Below are positions 1 through 8,502 of a stretch of 64,000 nt of DNA, one piece after another. The notes beneath the pieces were generated by a model that was given only the letters and a program-made list of their open reading frames with translations, was not told the DNA's origin and did no database searches. The position numbers were made by a program, and so were the translations under genes. The DNA comes from Nitrosomonas sp. (GTDB lineage Bacteria; Pseudomonadota; Gammaproteobacteria; Burkholderiales; Nitrosomonadaceae). The DNA is taken from contig JADJLM010000002.1 of the NCBI GenBank assembly GCA_016710135.1, positions 310,001-374,000 of the forward strand. Reading direction: 5' to 3'. The first letter of the stretch is position 1, and the number at the start of each line of letters is the position of its first letter.

Positions 1-937
1 AGGCCCAGCTTGCAGTCAATGATAAGGCGGCAGCACTCGAAAACTATCAGAAATTGGCAGCTAGATTACCAGACTCAGCTGCTACACAATTTCATCTCGC
101 CAATGTGCAAGCATTACTACAAAATCAGAAAGCTGCTGCTGAGGCAGTTAAAAAAGCAATTGCTTTAAAGCCGGATTATCTTGAGGCTAAATTATTACAA
201 GCTCGTATTGAAGTACAAAACAATAAGCCTGATGAAGCAATGAAAATTGCCAAGGACATTCAAAAACACCATGCTAAGTTACCTGCTGGTTTTGAATTAG
301 AAGGCGATTTATTGATGAATCAGAAGAAGGTAGTCCAAGCAGCTGGTGCCTATGAAAAAGCTTTTTCGCTCCATAATACTGGTCAATTAATGACCAAACT
401 TCATGCAGCGCTGAGTCAAAGTGGTAAAGATAAGCAGGCAAATGAACGTGCAGCCAAATGGCTGGAGCAGCATCCGTCTGATTTCGGTATGCGTCTGTAT
501 ATGGGGGTTATTTACTTAAACAAGCAACAATATGATGCTGCAATTCAGCAGTTTCAAGCAGTATTAGCTCAAAACCCAGATAATCCAGTTGTTCTTAATA
601 ATCTTGCATGGGCTTACCAGCAGAAGAAAGATCCTTCTGCAATTAATTATGCAGAAAAAGCTTATAAAGGCGCACCAGATAATCCAGCAATACTTGATAC
701 GTTAGGCTGGATTCTCGTAGAAAAAGTGAAACAGCACGGGCGGTTCCTCTTTTACAGAAAGCAGTTTCACTTGCACCTGAAGTACCAGAAATACGTTATC
801 ACCTTGTGGTAGGATTGCAGAAATCAGGTGACAAAGACGGAGCGCGTCAAGAATTAGAGCATTTATTCGCTTCAGGAAAAGCGTTTCCAAAAATAGACGA
901 TGCTAAAAAATTGTTAAAGGAATTAGAAAAAGACTGA
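1..937 (+). CDS. prsT: PrsT-like TPR protein of the PEP-CTERM/exosortase system (5'-truncated, frameshifted)
   Basis: Only the C-terminal part lies in the window; the reading frame is already open at base 3. The protein is a run of about 34-residue tetratricopeptide repeats, with repeated A-x3-Y-x-KA and NPDNP-type turns, as in the large TPR lipoproteins that accompany exosortase and exopolysaccharide loci in betaproteobacteria. Near base 726 the frame breaks: after the motif LGWILVEK a single missing G throws it out. Adding one base restores a normal TPR ending that runs to the TGA at 935-937, with LLQKAVSLAPEVPE and a lysine-rich tail. I read this as one intact gene with a sequencing indel. 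The assignment to PrsT rests on repeat style and taxon; a generic TPR protein is the alternative. Confidence 0.6.
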
Positions 938-1181
938 GTGCTACTATCTTGAGCATGAGGAGGCTACGGATTAACCCAAGGTAATTGATCATCTAGGATT
1001 TTCCGTAGTCGAGGCTTGGAATCAGCGTAGTAATAGGAGTTACTCTCATCACAAATTATTTTTTCAGGCCTGCTTGTAAAATTAAATTAGCTTTTCATAG
1101 TCATCTACACAATGACCTAACAAGTAATTCAGTAGAATAATCTTTCAATTTTTCTACTGATGATTAGGTATTTTCCCTGCC

Positions 1182-2624
1182 ATGGAATCACTTGTTTACT
1201 TCGATAAAATCATTGTCGAAAAACCCAAAGTTTCGAAGGATTGTTTTTACACTAACTATATCCTCGTTCGCAAAGGAAAGTCCATTGCTTGTGAACTTCG
1301 GCACAAATATGAGGAAAGTATCGAAGGCGATAATACACAACGCTACGCTAATTTGACCTCGGGGATTCCAGCCATTAATCACGGGCTTTTTGCCAAAGAA
1401 ATTTGTTTTGAGTTTGACCTAGGGCCGAAAGAATACAATTTCTTCGATGAGATGCTCAAGAAAATGAGTATTGAAATTTTTGTAAGCCGCTTTTATCAGG
1501 ATCCACTTTTTATCAAACCAGCCTTTATCGCCAAGCAAGCTGATGTGATACTTTCCAATGCGGCTTGCCAAGCAAAATTCACGGCGGGTATCAGTCATGA
1601 TATTGTTAATTACCCAGCGGACTCCGATAAGATCGTGGTCCTTTCATCTGGCGGAAAAGAGAGCCTACTTTGCTACGGCCTGCTCAATAAAGCAGGTATG
1701 GACGTTTATCCAATTTATATTAATGAATCCGGAGGTCATTGGCGAACAGCACTTACAGCTTACCGATCATTCAAGCAAACTGATGCTAAGACCAAGCGCA
1801 TTTGGTCAAATATTGATCGCCTATATGCGTTTATGGTAAGGAATTCGCCGGTGGTTGAGAACAATATCCGTGGTATTAAATCGATTACTGACCCACTTCA
1901 TTTTTTTACATTTGCACATTATGTCTTTGCTTCATTACCACTCATGGAGAAATCAAGGATTGGTCATGTTTGCGTTGGTAATGAATATGTCGAGCCTACT
2001 AAAATTTTAACTGAGCGTCATAAGATCAATGATGTCGAATTCTTTCCAGGGGTATATGATCAAAGCCAGGCATTTGATCGTTATATGACTGAATGGTTTG
2101 AATCAGCAGGGTATAACATCAAGCAATGGGCACCGATTCGATCCATCACCGGTTACCAAGTTCAAAAAACGCTAGCGATGGATTATCCTGAATTATTCAA
2201 GTTACAAACTTCCTGTCATCATGCTTATTTCAAAAATGGCAAAATACAGCCATGCGGCACGTGCCAAAAATGTATGCGTATCTTAGCTTTTTGCATCGCC
2301 AATCAACTGGACTACTCACTGATCGGATATACTGCAGCTAATGTTACCTGGCTTCAATCCAATATCCATCGACTGGTATTAGCGGGTGATCAAGAGCTGG
2401 AGCATACATTCCATCAATTAAGCCAACAGGGATTTACCGTTAAAGGTCAACCGCACGATCATATTGAGCAACTTCACTTCGATGCACATTCATCGGATGT
2501 AAGCAATGTGCCCTCGCAGTGGCGCAGCAAGATTTATCCACTACTGTTCAAGAAAGCTAAGGGTATCGTACAACTTACTGAGGATCATCAATGGCAATCG
2601 GTTGATATTCGCCAAATTGTCTAG
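1182..2624 (+). CDS. Orphan PP-loop ATP-pyrophosphatase with a four-cysteine zinc site
   Basis: A 480-residue protein of unknown function. At residues 155-161 it has SSGGKES, the PP-loop of N-type ATP pyrophosphatases (GMP synthetase, asparagine synthetase, QueC, TtcA), which activate a substrate by adenylation and release pyrophosphate. C345, C358, C361 and C364 form a C-x12-C-x2-C-x2-C set resembling the zinc site of QueC. The roughly 150 residues before the PP-loop and 110 after the cysteines are not recognised, and the protein is about twice the length of QueC, so it is not a plain queuosine enzyme. No clear ribosome site precedes the ATG. Its last four bases overlap the convergent lipoprotein gene. 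The closest functional guess is an ATP-dependent amide- or thio-forming or epimerising enzyme, but the substrate cannot be told from sequence. Confidence 0.6.
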   Translation: MESLVYFDKIIVEKPKVSKDCFYTNYILVRKGKSIACELRHKYEESIEGDNTQRYANLTSGIPAINHGLFAKEICFEFDLGPKEYNFFDEMLKKMSIEIFVSRFYQDPLFIKPAFIAKQADVILSNAACQAKFTAGISHDIVNYPADSDKIVVLSSGGKESLLCYGLLNKAGMDVYPIYINESGGHWRTALTAYRSFKQTDAKTKRIWSNIDRLYAFMVRNSPVVENNIRGIKSITDPLHFFTFAHYVFASLPLMEKSRIGHVCVGNEYVEPTKILTERHKINDVEFFPGVYDQSQAFDRYMTEWFESAGYNIKQWAPIRSITGYQVQKTLAMDYPELFKLQTSCHHAYFKNGKIQPCGTCQKCMRILAFCIANQLDYSLIGYTAANVTWLQSNIHRLVLAGDQELEHTFHQLSQQGFTVKGQPHDHIEQLHFDAHSSDVSNVPSQWRSKIYPLLFKKAKGIVQLTEDHQWQSVDIRQIV

Positions 2625-3484
2625 AATCTGCCAAACCCATGAGATCGCGGATATCGGTTCAATTGACCACCTCCCGCAAAAATGCGAATTGCGATAATTG
2701 CTGCAACCATTCCTACAGTAACAGCAGTTTGGGCTACCATTCTCCAATCAATAACCGTTTTGTACAGTTGGAATTGTGCACGCCAACTGATTCTTTTCCA
2801 AACTTCATCAGGTGAGATAGAACGGGGACGATGAATCGTTTGATGCGATATAATGACTTCTTGGTCACTAATGACATCAATGGATTGTACAGGGTCTCCA
2901 TGGGTGAATACTTTAATAGCACCGCTAATAACAACTACTTCCGTTTCAGTTGAAGTTACGTCAATATGCAGGATTGCATTTTTAGCTTTTAGTAACGCAT
3001 GTGGCGTTTTGATGTGATACCAGCAATCATAAGTATCTGCATAGGCATCTCCCCAGTTAAATCGGTCGATGGTAATCACACAGGTGTCCCCATCGTCTTC
3101 GTCCTCACCTTTAAATTCAAGTCGGGCCGCACTATGCGGTCCATTACTGATGAATGAATGATTATCCAGATCTGAGGATACGTTAATAGCAGATCCGTTT
3201 AGTATCGTATTGCGCCCAGACGTATACAATACTCCAATCTCATCATTCTTGTCATAAGCCTGATGATGAAAGCGCGCTTGAGAAGACGTGCTTTGCTCCC
3301 AGAATCCCCCGCTATCAGTATAATTGCGATCTTGTAATGGGACTGTTTTACAACCAGCCAAAACTATAAAGCTTAACAAGAGTAATAATCTTAGCCAGCG
3401 ATGTAAACGATCTGTTGCTGAATATCGGCTAATATTGATTAGCTTTCTGTGACAACTGGTTTGATCAGCCTTGAATTTATACAT
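2621..3484 (-). CDS. FecR-like domain lipoprotein
   Basis: A 287-residue protein with a basic N-terminus, a hydrophobic stretch and a lipobox (VLAGC, cysteine near residue 45), so probably lipidated and held in an envelope membrane. The middle (about residues 75-220) follows the FecR pattern: a G-R-N-T-I-L-N-G-S opening, an ARLEF strand, and a later VVVISGAIKVF and QEVIIS pair of beta strands. FecR domains sense or scaffold periplasmic signals, usually with an ECF sigma factor, but no sigma or TonB receptor gene is adjacent here. A second hydrophobic helix near residues 247-268 (VAQTAVTVGMVAAIIAI) is unusual for a FecR protein. A good GAGGAG ribosome site sits just before the ATG. The gene is convergent with the PP-loop gene, overlapping it by 4 bp. 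Confidence 0.6.
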   Translation of the reverse strand: MYKFKADQTSCHRKLINISRYSATDRLHRWLRLLLLLSFIVLAGCKTVPLQDRNYTDSGGFWEQSTSSQARFHHQAYDKNDEIGVLYTSGRNTILNGSAINVSSDLDNHSFISNGPHSAARLEFKGEDEDDGDTCVITIDRFNWGDAYADTYDCWYHIKTPHALLKAKNAILHIDVTSTETEVVVISGAIKVFTHGDPVQSIDVISDQEVIISHQTIHRPRSISPDEVWKRISWRAQFQLYKTVIDWRMVAQTAVTVGMVAAIIAIRIFAGGGQLNRYPRSHGFGRF

Positions 3485-3663
3485 TTTGCTTCTCTCCTCA
3501 GTTTGGTTTAGATTAGAAATATCGATGACATTTAATTTACGCGTAACTGCCTGAATCAGAACTGAATCAAGCGTAAAAAGTGAATGGGTTGAGAAATGAA
3601 GACAAAGCTGGAAAGCATTGATCCATCGATGGGCGTAACCTGTAAAAAAGAAGGGGGTGTTTT

Positions 3664-4212
3664 ATGTCAAGAATTACTAAAAAGGCGCTTAATCTGTATC
3701 CATTACTGGTACGTTTAATTTTTTGGGCGCAGCAGCTCAAATACGGTGTAACCCTAGAGCCATCTTGGATCTGGGGAAGATCATCAAAACTACTCTATGG
3801 TCTCCAAGTTTTTTATCGGTGCTTGGATCGGAAACAATCCCCAGTGAGCTCTAAGTTACGGGCCTTGATTTCAAATCGAGTTTCGCAACTGAACAACTGT
3901 GCATTCTGTACTGATATCAGCGCTTCGAAGCTTCTGAGAAGCGGGGTACCACATGAGAATCTGGTTACGCTGGAAAATTATGAGTCGAATCCAATATTTT
4001 CAGAAAAAGAACGAGTTGCATTAGCCTATGCAGAAACCATGACGGATTCGAACCAGCGTGTAGACGACTTGCTTTTTCAGCGCTTAAGAAAATCCTACAG
4101 CGAAGATGAAATTGTGGAGCTCACTGCTTGGATTGCTTTCCAGAATTTATCTAGCAAATTTAACGCAGCGCTTGAGATTCCTGCACAGGGGTTTTGTCAA
4201 ACACCGAAGTGA
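3664..4212 (+). CDS. Carboxymuconolactone decarboxylase/AhpD-like protein
   Basis: A 182-residue all-helical protein with the AhpD-type active site: N-N-C-A-F-C at residues 77-82 followed by the helix TDISASKL. In this family the two cysteines act as a thiol pair in peroxidase or alkylhydroperoxidase reactions. The following S-E-K-E-R-V-A-L-A-Y-A-E-x-M-T segment is also typical. A G-rich ribosome site lies a few bases before the ATG. It stands alone between two unrelated genes, so its physiological partner is not shown. The CxxC helix makes the family call firm; the exact substrate is unknown. Confidence 0.8.
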   Translation: MSRITKKALNLYPLLVRLIFWAQQLKYGVTLEPSWIWGRSSKLLYGLQVFYRCLDRKQSPVSSKLRALISNRVSQLNNCAFCTDISASKLLRSGVPHENLVTLENYESNPIFSEKERVALAYAETMTDSNQRVDDLLFQRLRKSYSEDEIVELTAWIAFQNLSSKFNAALEIPAQGFCQTPK

Positions 4213-4305
4213 TTAAGGTTGTTTCAATAAATATCAGCGTTGAATGCGGAGATAACGTAGTAAGCTAATGTTTTTCTAAAACGACTATCTCAAGTAATTT
4301 TTTTC

Positions 4306-5025
4306 ATGATTGTCTATCACTACCTTCCTGCAGAATCTGCACTTAAAGCATTACGCGATCGTCGCTTGAAAATTTCGCACTTAAGTGAAATCGATGATTT
4401 GCTTGAATTGTCTATTTCTGAGTTATCCGATTTAAAGATTAAAAGTATCCTGGAAGGATTTAAAAATCGAGTTAGCGTACGGTGCGGCATTATTAGTTTT
4501 TCTAGGATCTATCATGATCCTGTGCTATGGAGCCACTATGCTGATGGCCATCGCGGCGTTTCGCTGGTATTTGATATTCCCGATAACAAGGCAATTCAGA
4601 TCGACTATCGACCTGAGTCGTTCATTCGAAAAATTGATACTGTCATTCAACATAGTAGTGTTGAAGAAACTGATTTGAGTCACTTGATCTCCACCAAGTT
4701 CTCCAGTTGGAGTTACGAACAAGAGATTCGAATGATCTGTGATTTAAACGATCGTTTTTGTCAAATTGATGCGAAAGGAAAGAAAGCTTATTTTGAATCA
4801 CTTAGCTTGGAATCGTTTGGTAAGGATGCCTTAAAACTAGTTGGATTAATACGAGGTGCTCGATGTGAATTGAAACCAATGGATATTGCCGGAGAATTAT
4901 TAGCAGCAGATATGCTCTCTGTGCAAGATGCTAAAATTAACCCGGCTAATTTCCAAATTATTACCGACAATATCTACACGCTTAATGGAGTAAAGTCATT
5001 TTCTGCTTGTTGTTTTAGAGTTTGA
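4306..5025 (+). CDS. DUF2971 family protein
   Basis: A 239-residue soluble protein matching DUF2971. It starts with a Y-H-Y-L-P-A-E-S-A-L segment and carries the family hallmark LWSHYADGHRGVSLVF at about residues 74-89, followed by YRPE. DUF2971 proteins are of unknown function; some relatives sit in phage-defence or abortive-infection loci. No partner genes of that sort are next to it, so I do not assign a role. The ATG has only an A/T-rich leader and no obvious Shine-Dalgarno sequence. Confidence 0.75.
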   Translation: MIVYHYLPAESALKALRDRRLKISHLSEIDDLLELSISELSDLKIKSILEGFKNRVSVRCGIISFSRIYHDPVLWSHYADGHRGVSLVFDIPDNKAIQIDYRPESFIRKIDTVIQHSSVEETDLSHLISTKFSSWSYEQEIRMICDLNDRFCQIDAKGKKAYFESLSLESFGKDALKLVGLIRGARCELKPMDIAGELLAADMLSVQDAKINPANFQIITDNIYTLNGVKSFSACCFRV

Positions 5026-5096
5026 GCATGATGAGTTTGATGGAACTGATATAGCAATCAAATCACTAATTTATTAGTAATCAGGAGGTAAGTTTC

Positions 5097-5693
5097 ATGA
5101 AGTTTTATGGTTTTCTTTATCCGACTACTGCTAGGATCTTATTCTTGATTGTAATTCTGTTGACACACTCATCTTGTCTCTTCGCTTCAAAAAATCAGTC
5201 GGGTACAGATCAAGATTTACTTGCCAGCTTGCTTAAGCTAGAAGTTGAAGGCGTTTCTCTCAGCATGCCATTGGCTGAAATTCAAACAAAGTTGCAAGCA
5301 GTCGGTTATGCTCAAGTGAGTCATACGACTTTTATTAAAGAAGTTTCACTTGGAGGAGGACGGCAATCGATTTATCGCATTGAAATTGAGTATACGCCTA
5401 GTGCTGATAAATTAGGTTATTTTCGCTCAGAAAGCGGAGGGAGAAATAAAAGCCCAGTTACTCAATTGCAGCTAATCCCTGAACAGGAAGCAGGATGGGC
5501 GAACAGACTATACGCGCTGGTATGTTCACAAGTATCCGATGAGAATAAATTATTACGTGCTTGTGAGCCTGTTTCGGAAGCGACTATACGATTTGGTCAG
5601 GGTAATTTGCTCTCGTTGTCTTCTGCTATTACTACACAATTAGCTGCGACAGCCGGTAGTATGAGTGTGAGTATTATCCATCACAAACAATAA
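5097..5693 (+). CDS. Exported protein of unknown function
   Basis: A 198-residue protein that I do not recognise. Residues 1-31 form a signal peptide (hydrophobic ARILFLIVILL core, small residues near SCLFASK), so it is probably periplasmic or envelope-associated; the cysteine in the core could also be a lipobox variant. The rest is soluble, with mixed beta strands (IYRIEIEYTP) and two cysteines (C143 and C155), which may pair. AGGAGGT just upstream of the ATG is a near-perfect ribosome site. The next gene starts 12 bases later, so the two are likely co-transcribed. Confidence 0.6.
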   Translation: MKFYGFLYPTTARILFLIVILLTHSSCLFASKNQSGTDQDLLASLLKLEVEGVSLSMPLAEIQTKLQAVGYAQVSHTTFIKEVSLGGGRQSIYRIEIEYTPSADKLGYFRSESGGRNKSPVTQLQLIPEQEAGWANRLYALVCSQVSDENKLLRACEPVSEATIRFGQGNLLSLSSAITTQLAATAGSMSVSIIHHKQ

Positions 5694-5705
5694 CCCGGAA
5701 GTGAC

Positions 5706-6953
5706 GTGCTATTCACGTTATTTTATTGGGATTGCAGGTTCTTGCGCTATTTACGTTCTATTTTTCTTAGCTTAATGCTGGTCAGTGTCTGTGCTGGCTG
5801 TGTTCATCGACAATCAGTGACGGAACCTTATCCTCGCTGGGGAAAAGAAATTGAAATTCGTTCGCATGATAATCGTGATCAACTAATCGTGCGTATGGTT
5901 CATCCTGCTGAGCTGCAACAAGCTAAAGCGTGTGTATTGTTAGTACACGGTATGAATGAATACATCGGTCGTTATGCTGCAGCTGCACATTTTTTTGCTA
6001 AAAACTTTCTGGTTGCCGGTTTTGATCTGTATGCGCATGGTCTTTCACACCCAGAGCTATTCCGAGCAGATCTGGCACTGATTGGTGGCGCAGAGAATCG
6101 GGAGATTGAAGATATTTATTTGGCGCAAATCCCATTAAATAACCTGGATCGATTGAGAGAGAGCTTAGACATGGCGCTTCAGCAATTGATTGCACTATGT
6201 GATGAATACGGTCGAGATGGAAAGCCTATTTTTATCGTGTCGCATAGCCTAGGATCATTAGTTGCGGCTTCTTACTTGCTGCAGAATCAACGGAACCTCG
6301 CTTATGCGCAACGCATCGCAGGTATCGTTTTTCTGGGACCGGCTTTTGCAGTTACAGAAGTGCCTGGATGGCGTGGGTGGTTCGCGAATCCATTTATCAA
6401 GCTTTCGTTTCATGTGGAAGAACATTTTCTCAAACCACATAATGAGCCATTTCCTTTAATGATCGCGAATCAAGCTGTTTCATTAATGATTGCGCCAGTA
6501 TTAGATGGAATCTTTGAGGTATTGTCTTGGCCCGGTTTGCGATCACTCTTTACCCCAACAACTCCTGATTGGGTTGTTGATTATCTTACCAACGATGAGC
6601 AGGAAAGAGTGCAGATTCGTGTAGATGGTTGGCTTATTCGGCAAACTTTACTGCGCTATGTGAAAGGGATCGAAGCTGAAATTGTAGCTTTCCGCCATCA
6701 GATGTCTAAATTTGAGTGGCCTTATTATTTGATTTATTCGGAACATGACCCGATAACGGCAAGTTGGGGTAATCATGATTTTGCTCAAGCAACGTTGCAT
6801 AACCATCCGGATAATCAAATCTTAGCGTATTCCGATCTGAATCATCACGAGCACCTTTTTTCTGCGCAACCATTGCGTAACGAAATTCTTGAAAAAATTG
6901 AGCAATGGTTAGATCGTCGATTGACCCATTTGCAGCGCAGTGACATTGATTGA
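5706..6953 (+). CDS. Alpha/beta-hydrolase lipoprotein, monoacylglycerol-lipase-like
   Basis: A 415-residue alpha/beta-hydrolase of the serine aminopeptidase/monoglyceride lipase type. The oxyanion-loop motif LLVHGMNEYIGRY is at about residue 78. The nucleophile elbow S-H-S-L-G puts the catalytic serine at residue 181. The acid is probably the aspartate of YSEHDPIT and the histidine that of DLNHHEH near the C-terminus. An N-terminal hydrophobic segment ends in VCAGC (C32), a likely lipobox, so it should be membrane-anchored. Translation appears to start at GTG 5706, and an alternative start further in is possible. It lies 12 bases behind the exported protein, probably in one operon. Esterase or lipase activity is inferred from the triad; the substrate is unknown. 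Confidence 0.75.
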   Translation: MLFTLFYWDCRFLRYLRSIFLSLMLVSVCAGCVHRQSVTEPYPRWGKEIEIRSHDNRDQLIVRMVHPAELQQAKACVLLVHGMNEYIGRYAAAAHFFAKNFLVAGFDLYAHGLSHPELFRADLALIGGAENREIEDIYLAQIPLNNLDRLRESLDMALQQLIALCDEYGRDGKPIFIVSHSLGSLVAASYLLQNQRNLAYAQRIAGIVFLGPAFAVTEVPGWRGWFANPFIKLSFHVEEHFLKPHNEPFPLMIANQAVSLMIAPVLDGIFEVLSWPGLRSLFTPTTPDWVVDYLTNDEQERVQIRVDGWLIRQTLLRYVKGIEAEIVAFRHQMSKFEWPYYLIYSEHDPITASWGNHDFAQATLHNHPDNQILAYSDLNHHEHLFSAQPLRNEILEKIEQWLDRRLTHLQRSDID

Positions 6954-7106
6954 TGCGCTAACGATTTTTTGCGTTCTTCTACAATAATAAAGTTTGTTGC
7001 ATGGCAGGATTAATCTTAAAATATCCACTTAGCCTAACTATAATAAAAATAGGTAATCACTGTTCGTCACTTTAGTTTTTTAATAATACAGAAAGGAAAA
7101 TTACAC

Positions 7107-7706
7107 ATGTCACTTGTTACACGCCCTGCACCGGATTTTACGAAACCAGCTATTTTACCGAATGGAAGTTTTGAAGATAATTACAATCTTTATTCACATA
7201 TTCGTGATAAATACGCGGTTCTTTTTTTCTATCCTTTGGATTTCACCTTTGTTTGCCCATCAGAAATTATTGCACATTCACATCGTGCCAAGGAATTTAA
7301 GCAACGCAATGTTGAAGTAATTGGGATATCGGTGGATTCGCAATTCACGCATTATGCGTGGCGTAATACTCCGATTACTCAAGGAGGAATCGGTCCTATC
7401 GATCTAACCTTGGTTGCGGACTTGGGAGGTGAAATCATGACTGCATATGGTGTCGATCTTCCAAATCATATCGCATTGAGGGGATCTTTCTTGATCGATC
7501 GAAAAGGTGTTGTGCGTCACGAAGTAGTAAATGATCTACCACTGGGACGTGATGTGGATGAAATGCTGCGTATGGTAGATGCGCTTCGTTTCTTTGAAGA
7601 ACATGGAGAATTGTGTCCGGCTGGTTGGAAGAATGGAGAGCCAGGCATGAAAGCGAGCCCAGAAGGTGTGGCCGACTATCTCAGCAAACATGCAGAAAAG
7701 TTATAA
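7107..7706 (+). CDS. 2-Cys peroxiredoxin (AhpC/TSA family)
   Basis: A 199-residue typical 2-Cys peroxiredoxin, a thiol peroxidase that reduces H2O2 and organic peroxides in the cytoplasm. The peroxidatic cysteine is C50 in DFTFVCPSE and the resolving cysteine is C170 in GELCPAGW. The ALRGSFLIDRKG strand and the usual length complete the family pattern. An AAAGGA ribosome site lies about 10 bases before the ATG. It stands alone, between the hydrolase gene and the tRNA cluster; no reductase gene (AhpF or thioredoxin type) is nearby. Confidence 0.92.
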   Translation: MSLVTRPAPDFTKPAILPNGSFEDNYNLYSHIRDKYAVLFFYPLDFTFVCPSEIIAHSHRAKEFKQRNVEVIGISVDSQFTHYAWRNTPITQGGIGPIDLTLVADLGGEIMTAYGVDLPNHIALRGSFLIDRKGVVRHEVVNDLPLGRDVDEMLRMVDALRFFEEHGELCPAGWKNGEPGMKASPEGVADYLSKHAEKL

Positions 7707-7722
7707 TTTATTTGTTTTATTG

Positions 7723-7758
7723 TTTCCTTTTGCAAAAGCAGTTGATTTGCAAAGGGAA
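7723..7758. terminator. Inverted repeat after the peroxiredoxin gene (possible terminator)
   Basis: Arms 7723-7735 and 7746-7758 pair over about 13 bases with one mismatch, around a 10-base loop. It begins 17 bases after the peroxiredoxin stop. There is no clear U-run on either strand, so it could be an mRNA-stabilising hairpin rather than a terminator. Confidence 0.3.
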
Positions 7759-7850
7759 CTGATTAGAAAAAGGCGATAAAGTACACGGCGGACGACACTC
7801 GATAGGATTTCTAATCAGTATTGTATTTCGGTTGATCAGTTAGGAATAAG

Positions 7851-7926
7851 TGGGGTGGCTGATGGGGGTCGAACCCACGACAACCGGAATCACAATCCGG
7901 GACTCTACCACTGAGCTACAGCCACC
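7851..7926 (-). tRNA. tRNA-His (anticodon GTG)
   Basis: Reverse-strand cloverleaf. The acceptor stem GGTGGC.../...GCCACCC includes the extra 5' G typical of tRNA-His. The anticodon stem CCGGA/TCCGG holds the loop TTGTGAT, giving anticodon GTG. A GGTTCGACC T-arm and an encoded CCA end are present. It is the last of three minus-strand tRNAs. Confidence 0.95.
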
Positions 7927-7981
7927 ATCCTAAATCGATAGAGAGCTAACTATAATTAGTTTTTTTAAGTAACACACTTTC

Positions 7982-8058
7982 TGGCGTGCCCGACAGGAAT
8001 CGAACCTGTAACCCCCAGCTTAGAAGGCTGGTGCTCTATCCGATTGAGCTACGGGCAC
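7982..8058 (-). tRNA. tRNA-Arg (anticodon TCT)
   Basis: Reverse-strand cloverleaf with a 7-bp acceptor stem GTGCCCG/CGGGCAC, anticodon stem CAGCC/GGCTG variant around TTCTAAG (anticodon TCT, reading AGA), T-arm AGGTTCGATTCCT and an encoded CCA. It lies 55 bases upstream of tRNA-His on the same strand. Confidence 0.95.
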
Positions 8059-8088
8059 GAATCTCAAAACGGGCATTATAAAAATAAT

Positions 8089-8165
8089 TGGTCGGGGTGG
8101 AGAGATTTGAACTCCCGACATCCTGGTCCCAAACCAGGCGCGCTACCAGACTACGCTACACCCCG
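8089..8165 (-). tRNA. tRNA-Pro (anticodon TGG)
   Basis: Reverse-strand cloverleaf with acceptor stem CGGGGTG/CACCCCG, anticodon stem CCTGG/CCAGG around TTTGGGA (anticodon TGG), a GGAGTTCAAATCTCC T-arm and an encoded CCA. It is the promoter-proximal member of the Pro-Arg-His cluster. Confidence 0.95.
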
Positions 8166-8502
8166 AGAAGGCTGGTAATATACCCTCTCAAACTAACGGC
8201 GTCAAATTTCAATTGACCTAGAAATTTAGTGTTAGAGAGTAATAAAGAAGTTGCATCATATCATTGCACTCAGAAAAATTCATCAAAGTCGTTGGATTCG
8301 TTTGGTAAATGTGGTTTGCTTGTTGAGCCTCGATTAAGCAATATAATTTGATTTGGCGTTGCTCTACGCTTCTAATTCCGGTTAAGATGCAATCTATTCA
8401 TTAATAGTGAACCGTGAAAGTAATTGCAAGTGAGGTTTAGTACCTGAAGGTATAGATTCGGGCCGCTTACTTTGGCAAGGCATAACACATGGAGGAAGAA
8501 AA
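8166..8502. other. Non-coding gap between the tRNA cluster and the beta-oxidation operon
   Basis: No open frame with a credible start is seen. The stretch should hold the minus-strand promoter for the tRNA cluster and the plus-strand promoter for the following operon. The right end carries the strong GGAGGA ribosome site (8491-8496) of the next gene. Confidence 0.5.

Noticed and set aside
961..1008. Inverted repeat CTACGGA/TCCGTAG after prsT as a terminator
   Set aside because: The stem is only 7 bp with a loop of about 30 bases and no U-tract.
4306..5025. A defence island around the DUF2971 gene
   Set aside because: Neighbours are ordinary (AhpD-like, exported protein, hydrolase); no nuclease, toxin-antitoxin pair or restriction gene is present.
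7851..8165. Integration (att) site at the tRNA cluster
   Set aside because: No integrase gene and no repeated tRNA 3' end is visible in the window.
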